NCBI GenBank assembly: GCA_035649275.1
Contig: DASRJW010000009.1
Span: 1 to 64,000, forward strand
Length of the DNA: 64,000 nt
DNA from: Candidatus Krumholzibacteriia bacterium
GTDB lineage: Bacteria > Krumholzibacteriota > Krumholzibacteriia > G020349025
Reading direction: 5' to 3'
Both the position numbers and the translations under genes were made by a program. Under the pieces are notes generated by a model, which ran no database searches, was not told the DNA's origin, and saw nothing but the letters and a program-made list of their open reading frames with translations. Every line of letters begins with the position of its first letter. Position 1 is the stretch's first letter. Of this stretch, positions 38,542-47,543 are shown piece by piece.

Positions 38542-40602
38542 TCATACTCCCAGACGCGGGACGCGCTCGTCCCAACCGCGGTGAAACACTCGCGTCTCAC
38601 CCTCCCAGGCATCGAGCCGTGCGATGACGACGAACTCGGTTTTCGTACAAGTGATCTGGATCTCGGTCTCGACGGCAACGCGCCACGCCTCACGTCGCAG
38701 CTCGGTTCGCTGGGCCATCGCGGCTCGAGCCCGCAAGGGATCGTCGGGGTGGATTCGAATCTCTACGTCGGTACCGTCGCCGCCCTCGATGTTCCCGGCG
38801 ACTTCGAGGCGCGAGAGAGCCACGCCGCCGTGCTCATCGAAGCCGGACCGCGTGCGGGTGATGTGGTCATGAGATAGAGGATCGATTTCGACTCGTCGGT
38901 CATGAGAGCCCTTGGTGAGCGGCGACCACTCCGAGGAGCGGGCCTGCTCCGGAGGTTCGAATGCTCGGAGATCGGCATCTTTGGGATCCGGCGGACGCAC
39001 AGGCAGAGAGAACGTGCTGCTCTCGGTGAGAAGGGTGAGCCGGACGGGTTCGGGAGATGGCCAAAGGAGAGGCCAACACGCGTTCGAGAGGGCGAGGCGC
39101 ACCCGCTGGCCCGGCGGAAAGACATGGGCTACGTCCTTGAGGCGAATGGTGGCGTCCATCGGACGGCCGGGCTCCAGGGGTTGCCAGTTCTCGTGGGCCG
39201 CATCGTGCGTCAGATTGAGGACGCCATAGCTCACGCGCGTGGAGCTCCCGTCCGGCGAGACGTCGCAGAGTCGCGCGACCAGGAAGGCCGCGGGCCGATC
39301 CGATGCCACAACGACCCTCACCTCCGGAGCTCCAAGGATCTCGAGCCGTTCCGTCAGCACCTCCGAATCGAAACAGAGCGAGTCCGCGTCGTCCTCCCGC
39401 TGGTCGCGCAGATTGGCGATGAGCCAGCTCCCCGAAGCACGGCCCGTCGTCTGGGGCGAAGCGATCGTGAGACGCGCCGAGACGACCGAGTCACCGAGCC
39501 TGTCCGGGGCCAGTCGGAACACTCGATGGCGGATGCGCGGAGAGGGCCAATGTGCTTCGGCGACCCACCGGCCAGGACGGTCTTCGCCGCGGAAGCCAGC
39601 CGGAACACTCTCAGACATCCAGACGCGGTAGCGGGGCTCGCTGTCGCTCGGCGGTATGTGCGCCATGCTCTCGCGCTGGCCAGGACGCTTGTCGTCGTTT
39701 CCTTCTCCAAGGCAGTTGTGCCACCAGCGCAGAGCTTCCTGCAAGAAGCCGATGCTCGGACCCGGGCTGGCGTCGTGGGGATACGCATGTCCCCACGGAC
39801 CGACGAGACCGCGACTGGGGACGCGGAGGCCTGATAGGAGCCGGGGGATCGCGCTCGTATAACCATCCGCCCATCCGCCGACGGCGAAGACCGGACAGGC
39901 GATTGCACCGTAGTCGTAGCGGACGGAGCCTTGCTTCCAGTACGCGTCCGCCAGCGGGTGCTGGAGCCAGCGCAGGGGATGAGGTTCGGCGGCCTCGAGC
40001 CGCTCGAGCCACATGGCGCGCCAGTTGGATCCGACCAGCTCGGGGTCGGGTGGCTGCACCACGAGCTGGAAGAAGGTCGCACCCCACCACAGGCTGTCGT
40101 TCAAGAGACACCCGCCCATGTAATGGACGTCGTCCGTGTAGCGATCATCCGTGGAGCAGACCGTTACGATGCCTCGGAGCTCCGGGGGCCGGCGCGCCGC
40201 GATCTGCAGCCCGTTGAAACCGCCCCACGACTTGCCGATGAGACCCACAGCACCCGTGCACCAGGGCTGTGCCGCGATCCAGCGGATGGCCTCGACGCCG
40301 TCCTCCTGCTCGAGTGGCAGATACTCATCGCGAAGCACTCCCTCGGATTCCCCCGAGCCGCGCAGGTCGATGCGCACGGCCGCCAGGCCGTGGCCGGCGA
40401 ACCAGCGATGCATCGCTTCGTCGCGATCCCGAGTGCCGAGGCGCTTGCCGTACGGGATGTACTCGATCACGGCGGGGACGGGGGAACGCTCCGCTCCATC
40501 AGGCAGCCAGAGCCGAGCGGCGAGTCGGCAGCCGTCGCGCAGCGGAATCCAAAAGTGCTCGATCTCGCGCACTTCGTAGGGAAAGACGTCGACGACGCTC
40601 AC
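38542..40602 (-). CDS. CocE/NonD family hydrolase (S15-type alpha/beta hydrolase)
   Basis: A 686-residue protein if started at GTG 40602, which follows GGAGGACAT; the frame is open to 40665, without a better site. The S15-like core begins with [20 protein letters not shown]; the nucleophile elbow is GKSWGG, Asp lies in the GGWADGY segment and His in [10 protein letters not shown]. The C-terminal jelly-roll starts about residue 370. There is no signal peptide, unlike the secreted relative at 27862-29802. The kinase gene begins 8 bp after its stop codon (or overlaps it), an unusual pairing of hydrolase and receptor kinase. Confidence 0.88.
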   Translation of the reverse strand: MSVVDVFPYEVREIEHFWIPLRDGCRLAARLWLPDGAERSPVPAVIEYIPYGKRLGTRDRDEAMHRWFAGHGLAAVRIDLRGSGESEGVLRDEYLPLEQEDGVEAIRWIAAQPWCTGAVGLIGKSWGGFNGLQIAARRPPELRGIVTVCSTDDRYTDDVHYMGGCLLNDSLWWGATFFQLVVQPPDPELVGSNWRAMWLERLEAAEPHPLRWLQHPLADAYWKQGSVRYDYGAIACPVFAVGGWADGYTSAIPRLLSGLRVPSRGLVGPWGHAYPHDASPGPSIGFLQEALRWWHNCLGEGNDDKRPGQRESMAHIPPSDSEPRYRVWMSESVPAGFRGEDRPGRWVAEAHWPSPRIRHRVFRLAPDRLGDSVVSARLTIASPQTTGRASGSWLIANLRDQREDDADSLCFDSEVLTERLEILGAPEVRVVVASDRPAAFLVARLCDVSPDGSSTRVSYGVLNLTHDAAHENWQPLEPGRPMDATIRLKDVAHVFPPGQRVRLALSNACWPLLWPSPEPVRLTLLTESSTFSLPVRPPDPKDADLRAFEPPEQARSSEWSPLTKGSHDRRVEIDPLSHDHITRTRSGFDEHGGVALSRLEVAGNIEGGDGTDVEIRIHPDDPLRARAAMAQRTELRREAWRVAVETEIQITCTKTEFVVIARLDAWEGETRVFHRGWDERVPRLGV

Positions 40603-40739
40603 ATGTCCTCCAGGGCTGCGTGATTCGATCGGCGCCATGAATGCGCCAGGGAAGAGTATGCTCATCTCGAGACTCGTGGCAATCCGGCATGGAGGGGAGC
40701 TCGACGCCCGACCACCGGCCGACGCGGGGTGCTAGAGCC

Positions 40740-42326
40740 ATGACATATCTCGTCAGGCAGCCGTGTGACGAAGGGGTGATGGCATCCGGACCGGTAGCGA
40801 TTCCCTGTGCCGAGTCTTCGGGGCCTTGGGTGCTGGCGGCGACCATTCTCGGATCGAGCCTGGTGTTCATCGATGGAACGGTCGTCAACGTGGCGTTGCC
40901 GGCGCTGCAAACCGCCATGAACGCTACGGTCGTGGACGTGCAGTGGGTCGTCGAGGCCTACGCTCTGTTCCTCGCGGCGCTGCTGCTCGTAGGGGGATCG
41001 CTCGGCGACCAATTCGGCCGGAGACTCGTGTTCTGCATCGGCGTCGGGATCTTCGCTCTGGCCTCCGTCTGGTGCGGGCTCGCTCCCGACGTCGAGCAGT
41101 TGATCGCCGCGCGGGCAATCCAAGGCGTGGGAGGTGCGCTGCTCGTGCCCGGCAGCCTGGCGCTCATCAGCGCCTCCTTCAGCGAGGAGAAGCGCGGGCA
41201 GGCGATCGGCACCTGGTCGGGCTTCAGCGCCATCACCGCCGCGATCGGGCCTGTCCTCGGCGGCTGGCTGATCGATCGCATCTCTTGGCGAGCTGTCTTC
41301 TTCATCAATATCCCGTTGGCCGCCGTCGTGCTGGTGCTAGCGTTCTGGCACGTGCCAGAGAGTCGGGCGCGCGACCGGGAACACGGCTTGGATTGGACGG
41401 GGGCGGCGCTCGCAACCGCCAGCCTGGGCGCGATCGTCTACGGCCTGATCGAATCCTCGCGATGGGGCTTCGGGCACCCACGAGTGCTCGTCGCGCTCCT
41501 TGGCGGCTGCGTCGCCTCGCTCTTTTTCCTCCTCGTCGAGAGACAGCAGCGAAATCCAATGTTGCCGCTCAGCCTGTTCCGATCCAGAGACTTCAGCGGC
41601 GCGAATGTGCTCACTTTGTTCTTGTACGCCGCGCTCGTCGGCGCGCTCTTCTTCTTCCCTCTGGATCTGGTGCAGGTGCAGGGTTACTCTGCCACCGCAG
41701 CCGGCGCCGCTTTTCTTCCCTTCATCCTCATCATGTTCCTTCTCTCGCGCTGGTCGGGCGGATTGATCCAGCGTTACGGAGCCAGGTTGCCGCTCGTGGT
41801 GGGGCCGACGATCGCCGCGCTCGGGTTCGCTCTTTTCATGCGACCTGGAATAGGCGGCAGCTATTGGCTGACTTTCTTTCCAGCGGTCGTGGTGCTCGGT
41901 CTAGGGATGGCCGTCAGCGTTGCCCCCCTGACGACGACGGTGATGAACGCGGTCCAAAGCGACCGCGCCGGCATCGCCTCGGGGGTCAACAACGCCGTTT
42001 CTCGCGCCGCGGGACTGATCGCGGTCGCCGCGTTCAGCCTGGTCATGCTGCACACCTTCGACCGCGGTCTCGACCACCGCCTGTCCGCGCTCGACCTCAG
42101 CCGCGAAACGCGGCAGCTCCTCGACGGAGAGCGCATCAAGCTGGCCGGCGCGCAAGTGCCGGAAGGTCTCGCTTCGGAGATGCGGCTCGTGGTCCGACAG
42201 GCGATCGAAGAATCGTTCGTGTCCGGATTCCGCCGGGTCATGCTTGTCGCCGCCATGCTGGCGCTCCTGAGCGCGCTCGTCGCCGGCCTCTTGATTCGTA
42301 AAGAAAGGCCTGCGGCCAAGTTTTGA
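40740..42326 (+). CDS. DHA2-family (14-TM) drug efflux MFS transporter
   Basis: A 528-residue MFS protein with 14 predicted membrane helices. DHA2/EmrB-QacA signatures: FIDGTVVNVALPALQTAM in helix 1 (motif D1), GGSLGDQFGRRLVFCIG (motif A), ARAIQGVGGALLVPGSLALI and the motif C-type GFSAITAAIGPVLGGWLID. The ATG at 40740 is used; an in-frame ATG at 40779 with AAGGGG nearby is possible. The gene is divergent from the CocE hydrolase. Its stop codon is followed in the -1/+2 frame by 20 sense codons that read like a protein tail (see 42325-42387). Confidence 0.9.
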   Translation: MTYLVRQPCDEGVMASGPVAIPCAESSGPWVLAATILGSSLVFIDGTVVNVALPALQTAMNATVVDVQWVVEAYALFLAALLLVGGSLGDQFGRRLVFCIGVGIFALASVWCGLAPDVEQLIAARAIQGVGGALLVPGSLALISASFSEEKRGQAIGTWSGFSAITAAIGPVLGGWLIDRISWRAVFFINIPLAAVVLVLAFWHVPESRARDREHGLDWTGAALATASLGAIVYGLIESSRWGFGHPRVLVALLGGCVASLFFLLVERQQRNPMLPLSLFRSRDFSGANVLTLFLYAALVGALFFFPLDLVQVQGYSATAAGAAFLPFILIMFLLSRWSGGLIQRYGARLPLVVGPTIAALGFALFMRPGIGGSYWLTFFPAVVVLGLGMAVSVAPLTTTVMNAVQSDRAGIASGVNNAVSRAAGLIAVAAFSLVMLHTFDRGLDHRLSALDLSRETRQLLDGERIKLAGAQVPEGLASEMRLVVRQAIEESFVSGFRRVMLVAAMLALLSALVAGLLIRKERPAAKF

Positions 42327-42387
42327 GCCGCAGGAGAAGAACTGGGAGATGACGCTGGCCGCGCTGAAGAAGTACTTGGAGCAGTAG
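42325..42387 (+). pseudogene. Protein-like remnant or frameshifted tail after the efflux pump
   Basis: Immediately after the MFS stop, a shifted frame reads EPQEKNWEMTLAALKKYLEQ and a TAG. This has natural helical, amphipathic composition and resembles C-terminal helices of SRPBCC-type proteins. Deleting one T in the TTTT run at 42321-42324 would fuse it to the transporter as a C-terminal extension. It has no start codon of its own and ends 3 bp before the methyltransferase, providing that gene's GGAG site. Confidence 0.35.
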
Positions 42388-42390
42388 CCT

Positions 42391-42987
42391 GTGGCGACCG
42401 ATCTCGCAAGGATCGTGCGTGAGCTGGCGTCCTTCTACGACGTCACCGACAAGAAGCTCGTCGTCGTCGGAGCGGGTGGAGAACAGTTGCTCGAGTTCGC
42501 TCGCCCGGCGCGTCAGGTCCTCGCCGTCGACAAAGACGGCGCGGCGCTCGAGCAGCTCGCGGCGCGTCTTCAGGACTGCGGGTTCGCGGACAAATTCACC
42601 CTGGTGACAAGCGACGTGGCCGACGTGAGCGAGCCCGGCGACGTCGTGTACCTCGAGTTCTGTCTCCATGAGATGCCGGATCCTGATCGCGCCCTCGACC
42701 ATGTCAGGTCTCTGGCGCCTGACGTGGTCGTGATCGACCATGCCGTGGGCTCACCCTGGTCGTGGTGTGCAGCCGAGGATCGTATGGTGGAAACCGCTTG
42801 GCGAGCCGTCGAGCGCAGGACGATCCGCCGGCAGCACACCGTCGAAGGCGAGCAGCGCTTTCCCGACGATGCCGCTCTCGCGGCGCGGCTGGTCTCTCAG
42901 GGGCCGCTGAGCGTGGAACGCATCGGCGCGTATCGCGGTCGAGCGCCCATCGTGATTCCCATGCCCTATCGCCTCGCACTTCTCTGA
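42391..42987 (+). CDS. Class I SAM-dependent methyltransferase-like protein
   Basis: A 198-residue protein starting at GTG 42391 with GGAG nine bases upstream. Features of a Rossmann-fold methyltransferase: KKLVVVGAGGEQLLEFA (motif I), VLAVDKDGAALEQLAARL with the acidic residue after beta-2, LVTSDVADVSEPGDVVYLEF and later VVVIDHAVGSPWSW. Acceptor unknown. It follows the efflux pump by 64 bp and is likely co-transcribed with it. Confidence 0.8.
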   Translation: MATDLARIVRELASFYDVTDKKLVVVGAGGEQLLEFARPARQVLAVDKDGAALEQLAARLQDCGFADKFTLVTSDVADVSEPGDVVYLEFCLHEMPDPDRALDHVRSLAPDVVVIDHAVGSPWSWCAAEDRMVETAWRAVERRTIRRQHTVEGEQRFPDDAALAARLVSQGPLSVERIGAYRGRAPIVIPMPYRLALL

Positions 42988-43022
42988 CATCGCGCCATGC
43001 CGCCTGCCGGCACCGTCCACCG

Positions 43023-43592
43023 TCACGCCCGCTTCCGGCGGCCGAAGAGGAAGCGGTGCGAGACCAGGAACACCATGAGACAGAGGCCGCCGATGCAAAG
43101 GAGGGCGAAGAGCGGCACGGCGATGGCGAGGACCGCGGTCAGGACCGAGCCGGAGAACTCCGCCAGCGCGACGAGCGGGTTCGCCAGGCCGCCGGTCGCG
43201 AGCGTCGATTTGAGCCGCGCCAGCACGGTCGCGCCCTGCACCATCCCGGCGGCGCCGCCTCCGGCGATGATCGCGAGACTCCATTTCAGGTATGGAGGCA
43301 TTTCGGTCATGACCGCGGCGCTGGCGAGCACCCCCGCCAACACTGCCGCCGGCGTCGCCACCAGGTCGAGGACGTGGTCCAGCCAGGGAACGGAATAGGC
43401 AATGATCTCGACGAGGGTCGCTGTAGCGAGGATGATCAACGCCGGGTTGGTGCTCAACCAATCGAAGCCGCTCGTCAACGGCAGGTGGCCAGTGCGGCTC
43501 GCGACGCAGGCGATGAGGAGGGGCACGAAGACTCGGAATCCCGCGGCTGCCGCCAGCCCGAGACCGATGGCGATGCTGAGCGCTGTCTCCAT
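43023..43592 (-). CDS. DUF4126 membrane protein
   Basis: A 189-residue integral membrane protein with about five helices. Family features include the N-terminal LGLAAAAGFRVFVPLL, PWLDHVLDLVATPAAVLAG and AAGMVQGATVLARL, and a basic C-terminus (HRFLFGRRKRA). DUF4126 has no known function. It lies 97 bp downstream of proC on the same strand and may belong to that transcript. Confidence 0.88.
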   Translation of the reverse strand: METALSIAIGLGLAAAAGFRVFVPLLIACVASRTGHLPLTSGFDWLSTNPALIILATATLVEIIAYSVPWLDHVLDLVATPAAVLAGVLASAAVMTEMPPYLKWSLAIIAGGGAAGMVQGATVLARLKSTLATGGLANPLVALAEFSGSVLTAVLAIAVPLFALLCIGGLCLMVFLVSHRFLFGRRKRA

Positions 43593-43689
43593 GTCTCCGC
43601 CCCTGGGGTCCGGATACTCGCCGTGCTGCGCGACCTACTCGCAGCGGGGCGCCAGCACACTCTCCGTGACCGCCAGGCCTGCTCCAGTT

Positions 43690-44532
43690 TCAGCGCCCGA
43701 GTTCCTCAGAGCGCTGTCGGGCTGCGTGCACGGCTTCGATGAAAGTCCGTACCCAGTGCTTCTTCTCGAGCGCGGTGACGGCGGCGTGCGTCGTGCCATT
43801 CGGCGAGGTGACCCGGGCGCGGAGCTCGGCAGGATCGGCCGGGTCGTGCGTGAGCAACCGAGACGCCCCGGCGAAAGTCTGATACGTGAGCGCGTACGCC
43901 TGTTCCTTGCTCAAGCCCTCCTCGATGGCCGCCTGGATCAATGCTTCGGCGAGGAGGAAAACGTAGGCGGGCCCCGTGCCGCTCACCGCCGTGACCGCGT
44001 CCATCTGTCCTTCCTCGACGATCACGGTCTTTCCCACGCACCCCAGGATGTTGAGCGCCGTCACCAGGTGCGTGTCCGTGGCGTAACGGCCCTTGGCCAC
44101 CGCGGTCACGCCCATGCCGATGGCGGCCGGCGTATTCGGCATGGCCCGGATCACCGGGCAGCCGCCGAGGGCCGTCTCGAGGCGATCCATGTGGATGCCC
44201 GCTGCGATGGTGATGGCCAGCTTGTGCGACGCATGAGCCGGGGCCACCTGCGCCAGGGCCTTGTTCATGTCCTGCGGTTTGACAGCGAAGAGCACCGTGG
44301 CCGCACTGGCCGCAGCCAAAGCGGAATCGTCGGTGGTCTGCAACCCCAGGCGCTCCTCCAGGGAGCGCCGGCGCGATTCGCGCCGCCCCGAAACGATGAT
44401 GGCGTCGCGGTCCCAGCCCGAGGCGATGAGCCCCTCGGCGAGAGCCGCGCCCATGAAGCCGCCCCCGATGATGGCGAGCCTCTTCGCCGCCTGCACCGGA
44501 GCTCCCGCAGGTGTCGAAGCCGTTCCGCTCAT
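43690..44532 (-). CDS. proC: Pyrroline-5-carboxylate reductase
   Basis: Last step of proline synthesis: NAD(P)H reduction of pyrroline-5-carboxylate. The 280-residue protein has the Rossmann motif AIIGGGFMGAALAEGL, VLFAVKPQDM, IRAMPNTPAAIG and the signature VTAVSGTGPAYVFLLAEAL, plus VTSPNGTTHAAV near the C-terminus. Start ATG at 44532, only 7 bp after the stop of the TolB-like gene, so translation is probably coupled to it. No other proline genes in the window. Confidence 0.95.
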   Translation of the reverse strand: MSGTASTPAGAPVQAAKRLAIIGGGFMGAALAEGLIASGWDRDAIIVSGRRESRRRSLEERLGLQTTDDSALAAASAATVLFAVKPQDMNKALAQVAPAHASHKLAITIAAGIHMDRLETALGGCPVIRAMPNTPAAIGMGVTAVAKGRYATDTHLVTALNILGCVGKTVIVEEGQMDAVTAVSGTGPAYVFLLAEALIQAAIEEGLSKEQAYALTYQTFAGASRLLTHDPADPAELRARVTSPNGTTHAAVTALEKKHWVRTFIEAVHAARQRSEELGR

Positions 44533-44539
44533 GATTGCT

Positions 44540-45589
44540 TCATTCCACCCAGTCGGCGAGGAAGATGTTCGTGTCCGTGCGCCCCTTGGAGTTGCGATTG
44601 CTGGCGAAGACGAGCCGCTTGCCGTCGGGGCTGAACATCGGGAACCCGTCGAAGGTCGGGTCGAAGGTCACCTGCTCGAGGCCGGTGCCGTCCACGCGGA
44701 TCAGCCACAAGTCGAAGTTGCGGCTCTGCGGCGCTCCCACGTTGGAGGCGAAGATGACCTTCGTACCGTCGGGGGTGAAGAAGGGGCAGAAGTTGGCGGC
44801 GCCGTTGCTCGTGAGCTGCTTCGGCTCACTGCCGTCGGCGTTGGCGATAAAGATTTCGAGGGCTCCAGGGCGGATCACATGGTTCTGCCGCAGATCCTCG
44901 TACGCCATCTTCTCTTCCGGGGTCCGTGGTCGCGAAGCCCGCCAGACGATCTTCTTGCCGTCGGCAGAAAAGAAGCCACCACCGTCGTATCCCGGCTCCT
45001 TGGTGAGACGCCGCACGTCGGAGCCGTCGGCGTTCATGCTGTAGAGATCGAGGTCGCCGTCGCGGCCGGAGGTGAAGAGAATGCGGCCGTCCGGGCCGAT
45101 GGTCCCCTCGGCGTCATAGCCCTCCGTGGCCGTGAGGCGCACGAGATGGCTCCCGTCCGGATCGGCGCTGAAGAGATCGTAGCTCGGGTACAGCTTCCAC
45201 ACGTACCCCTTGGAGTAATCCGGCGGCGGCGGGCAGTCGGGCGAGGCCAGGTGCGTCGAGGCGTAAAGGATGCGCTTGCCGTCGGGGAAGAAGAAGGCGC
45301 ACGTCGTCCGCCCCTTGCCGGTGGAAACGAGGCGCACGTTCGAGCCGTCTGCATCCATGGTGAAGATCTGATCGCAGTGCAGGCTGTCCCGCGTCGATTG
45401 CAGGATCAGCTTCTTGCCGTCCCTCGACCAGTAGGCTTCGGCGTTCTCGCCTCCGAAGGTGAGCTGACGGATGTTGCGGAGGTGCTTCTCCCCCTCGCGC
45501 CAGAGATCCTGCGCGCCCGCCGCGGCGGTCAAGGCGGCGGCGAGCGCACCAACGAACGCGAGGCTCCTGCACACGCCGCGCCTATCCAC
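44540..45589 (-). CDS. Secreted TolB-like PD40 beta-propeller protein
   Basis: The GTG at 45589 follows AAAGGAG and gives 349 residues with a signal peptide (CRSLAFVGALAAAL, cleavage near AGA). A further upstream ATG at 45694 is possible but lacks such a site and buries the signal peptide. Repeated blades read YWSRDGKKLILQST, FFPDGKRILYAST, IGPDGRILFTSG, FSADGKKIVWRAS, FTPDGTKVIFAS and FSPDGKRLVFASN: a six-bladed TolB/PD40 propeller. It lacks the TolB N-terminal domain and Tol-Pal neighbours, so it is not assigned as tolB. Divergent from hemH and upstream of proC. Confidence 0.85.
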   Translation of the reverse strand: MDRRGVCRSLAFVGALAAALTAAAGAQDLWREGEKHLRNIRQLTFGGENAEAYWSRDGKKLILQSTRDSLHCDQIFTMDADGSNVRLVSTGKGRTTCAFFFPDGKRILYASTHLASPDCPPPPDYSKGYVWKLYPSYDLFSADPDGSHLVRLTATEGYDAEGTIGPDGRILFTSGRDGDLDLYSMNADGSDVRRLTKEPGYDGGGFFSADGKKIVWRASRPRTPEEKMAYEDLRQNHVIRPGALEIFIANADGSEPKQLTSNGAANFCPFFTPDGTKVIFASNVGAPQSRNFDLWLIRVDGTGLEQVTFDPTFDGFPMFSPDGKRLVFASNRNSKGRTDTNIFLADWVE

Positions 45590-45776
45590 CGTCGACTCCT
45601 TTGCACTCGGTGCCGGAGCGTGGCGGCTCCCACCCCGAGGCTCTCGTGTCCGTGCTGCAGGCTCGAACCACCGCGGCGGCTCCTGCAGCGCCATGCAGCC
45701 GGGAAGCGAGTAAACGGCAGGGCATTTCGGGAGTCAAGAGAACCCCGATGTGCCAGAATGCCGGGGGGAGGCTCGC

Positions 45777-46763
45777 GTGCACGACCCCATCGGGGTGCTG
45801 CTCACCAACCTCGGCACGCCGGACGCACCCACGGCGCCGGCGGTGCGGCGTTATCTGCGGGAGTTCCTCTCCGACCGTCGCGTCGTGGACCTGCCGCGCC
45901 CGCTCTGGCTGCCGATCCTGTATGGCTTCGTTCTCACCCTCCGCCCGCGTCGCTCTGCCCGCGCCTACGCGAGCATCTGGACGAACGAGGGTTCGCCGCT
46001 GCTCAGTATCATGCAGGACCTGGCCGCTGCTTTCGAGAGCGCCCTGCACCTGCAGACGACGGTCCCCGTGCATGTCGCTGTGGGCATGACCTACGGCAAC
46101 CCGAGCATGGCCCAAGGTCTCGAGCGGCTGCGCGACGCCGGTTGCCTGCGTGTGTTGGTGCTGCCGCTCTACCCGCAGTACTCCTCACCCACGACGGGCT
46201 CCGCCTTCGACGCTGTGGCCCGCGCGCTCACGTCCTGGCGCCGAGTGCCGGAGCTGCGTACGATCTCCGACTACCACGACCACCGCCTCTATCTCCAAGC
46301 GCTCGGGCGCAGCGTGCGTGAGTTCTGGGGACAACACGGCGAGCCGGACCGCTTGCTTGTTTCGTTCCACGGCATGCCGCAGCGGTTCGACGCCGCCGGC
46401 GATCCCTATCGCGGCCAGTGCGAAGCGACCGCGAGTTCTTTGACCGGGCTTCTGGGTCTCGACGCCCAACGCACTTTGCTCGCCTTCCAGTCGCGCTTCG
46501 GGCGGGAGGAGTGGCTGCAACCGTACACGGACGTCACCCTGCAGGAGTGGGCACGCCAGGGCATCTCGACGGTGGACGTCGTCTGCCCGGGCTTCGCGGT
46601 GGATTGCCTGGAAACACTGGAGGAGATCGCCATCCGTTACCGGCAGGCGTTCCTCGCCGCCGGCGGTCAGCGCCTGCGCTACATCCCCGCTTTGAACGAC
46701 CGCCCCGATCATGTCACGGCCCTGGTGGATCTCGCCATAGCCAAGCTGCAGGGGTGGTTGTAG
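45777..46763 (+). CDS. hemH: Ferrochelatase
   Basis: Inserts ferrous iron into the porphyrin in heme synthesis. A GTG at 45777 preceded by GGGGGAGG is preferred over the upstream ATG at 45750; this gives 328 residues starting right at the conserved GVLLTNLGTPDAP. Other signatures are VLPLYPQYSSPTTGSAFDAV, LLVSFHGMPQRF with the active-site His, FQSRFGREEWLQPYTD and VVCPGFAVDCLETLEEI with the conserved Glu. Two further heme genes (hemL, hemE) lie 7-9 kb downstream, but in a separate operon. No C-terminal Fe-S cysteine cluster. Confidence 0.95.
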   Translation: MHDPIGVLLTNLGTPDAPTAPAVRRYLREFLSDRRVVDLPRPLWLPILYGFVLTLRPRRSARAYASIWTNEGSPLLSIMQDLAAAFESALHLQTTVPVHVAVGMTYGNPSMAQGLERLRDAGCLRVLVLPLYPQYSSPTTGSAFDAVARALTSWRRVPELRTISDYHDHRLYLQALGRSVREFWGQHGEPDRLLVSFHGMPQRFDAAGDPYRGQCEATASSLTGLLGLDAQRTLLAFQSRFGREEWLQPYTDVTLQEWARQGISTVDVVCPGFAVDCLETLEEIAIRYRQAFLAAGGQRLRYIPALNDRPDHVTALVDLAIAKLQGWL

Positions 46764-46789
46764 CTGCTTGCACGGGAATGAAGGCGGCT

Positions 46790-46918
46790 CTACTCCGCAA
46801 GGATCTCACCGATGAAATCTAAGTAGTCTTCCAGATCGACATCGGGGGAAACCTGAGCCGCCAACGCGCTGCCAGGCCGACGAAAAAGAAATGCCTTGGC
46901 GCCGAAGGTACTTGCCAT
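46790..46918 (-). CDS. Possible 42-residue small protein
   Basis: On the minus strand an ATG at 46918 opens a 42-codon frame with natural composition: MASTFGAKAFLFRRPGSALA, then an acidic amphipathic end (DVDLEDYLDFIGEILAE). It sits alone in the 330-bp gap between hemH and the STAS-like gene, with a weak upstream GGCGG. The remainder of the gap (46764-47092) shows nothing else. The frame is open further upstream, but that part runs opposite to the STAS-like gene. No family known. Confidence 0.3.
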   Translation of the reverse strand: MASTFGAKAFLFRRPGSALAAQVSPDVDLEDYLDFIGEILAE

Positions 46919-47092
46919 CCGCCGGCGAGCGACTACAATGGTTAGCGCTCCCCTGTTGCCGAACTGCCGCCCTCTCGAGTATCGACCGCGCAGGGTCGCC
47001 TTGCGCTCTTCACCGCGTCGTGGCCGCGCACGAGCGTGTGCACCGTGGCGGAGCGCCAGGAAAGACAGAGCTGATGCAAAGGGAAGTCGAGC

Positions 47093-47491
47093 ATGGATCG
47101 TGACATGCAATACACAGTGGACTTCGATGAGAGTGCGTGGCTCGTGCGCTGCAAGGTGGCTGGAACCATCCACGTCGAACGTGTCGCCGCCATGGTCGCC
47201 GACGGACTCGTGGTCGCCCGCACGCACGCCTGTCGTTGCGCACTCATCGATTGCAGAGAGGCTACGGCCAGAGATTCCACCACCGAGACCTTCGAGATCA
47301 TGAGCGGCCTCGACCGCTTCGGCCTCGAGCGCTCCGATCCCATCGCCGTCGTCTATCCCAAGGGCGCTTGGAGCCCTCAGTTCGCCGAGACCGTGGCCCG
47401 GAATCGAGGTTGGCGGAGCATTCGATTCTTCACCGACCTGAGCGCCGCCGAGGATTGGCTGCAAGAAACACGGGCTACACGAGTTTCCTGA
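47093..47491 (+). CDS. STAS/SpoIIAA-like domain protein
   Basis: A 132-residue soluble protein following GGGAAGTCGAGC. The pattern YTVDFDESAWLVRCKVAGTI, a central CALIDCREATARDS, and the end RFFTDLSAAEDWLQ fits the SpoIIAA-like STAS fold found in many environmental bacteria, where a strand-helix order and the final FxD...A..WL are diagnostic. It lacks an obvious phospho-acceptor Ser in the anti-sigma-factor-antagonist context. It precedes the subtilase by 52 bp. Confidence 0.7.
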   Translation: MDRDMQYTVDFDESAWLVRCKVAGTIHVERVAAMVADGLVVARTHACRCALIDCREATARDSTTETFEIMSGLDRFGLERSDPIAVVYPKGAWSPQFAETVARNRGWRSIRFFTDLSAAEDWLQETRATRVS

Positions 47492-47543
47492 GCGTTGTTA
47501 TACTGGGGCAGCCCGCACTGCCACGAAAGGCAGGGTTCTGCCC

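Noticed and set aside
44540-45589. Assigning the PD40 propeller as tolB
   Set aside because: It lacks the TolB N-terminal domain and there are no tolQ, tolR, tolA or pal genes beside it.
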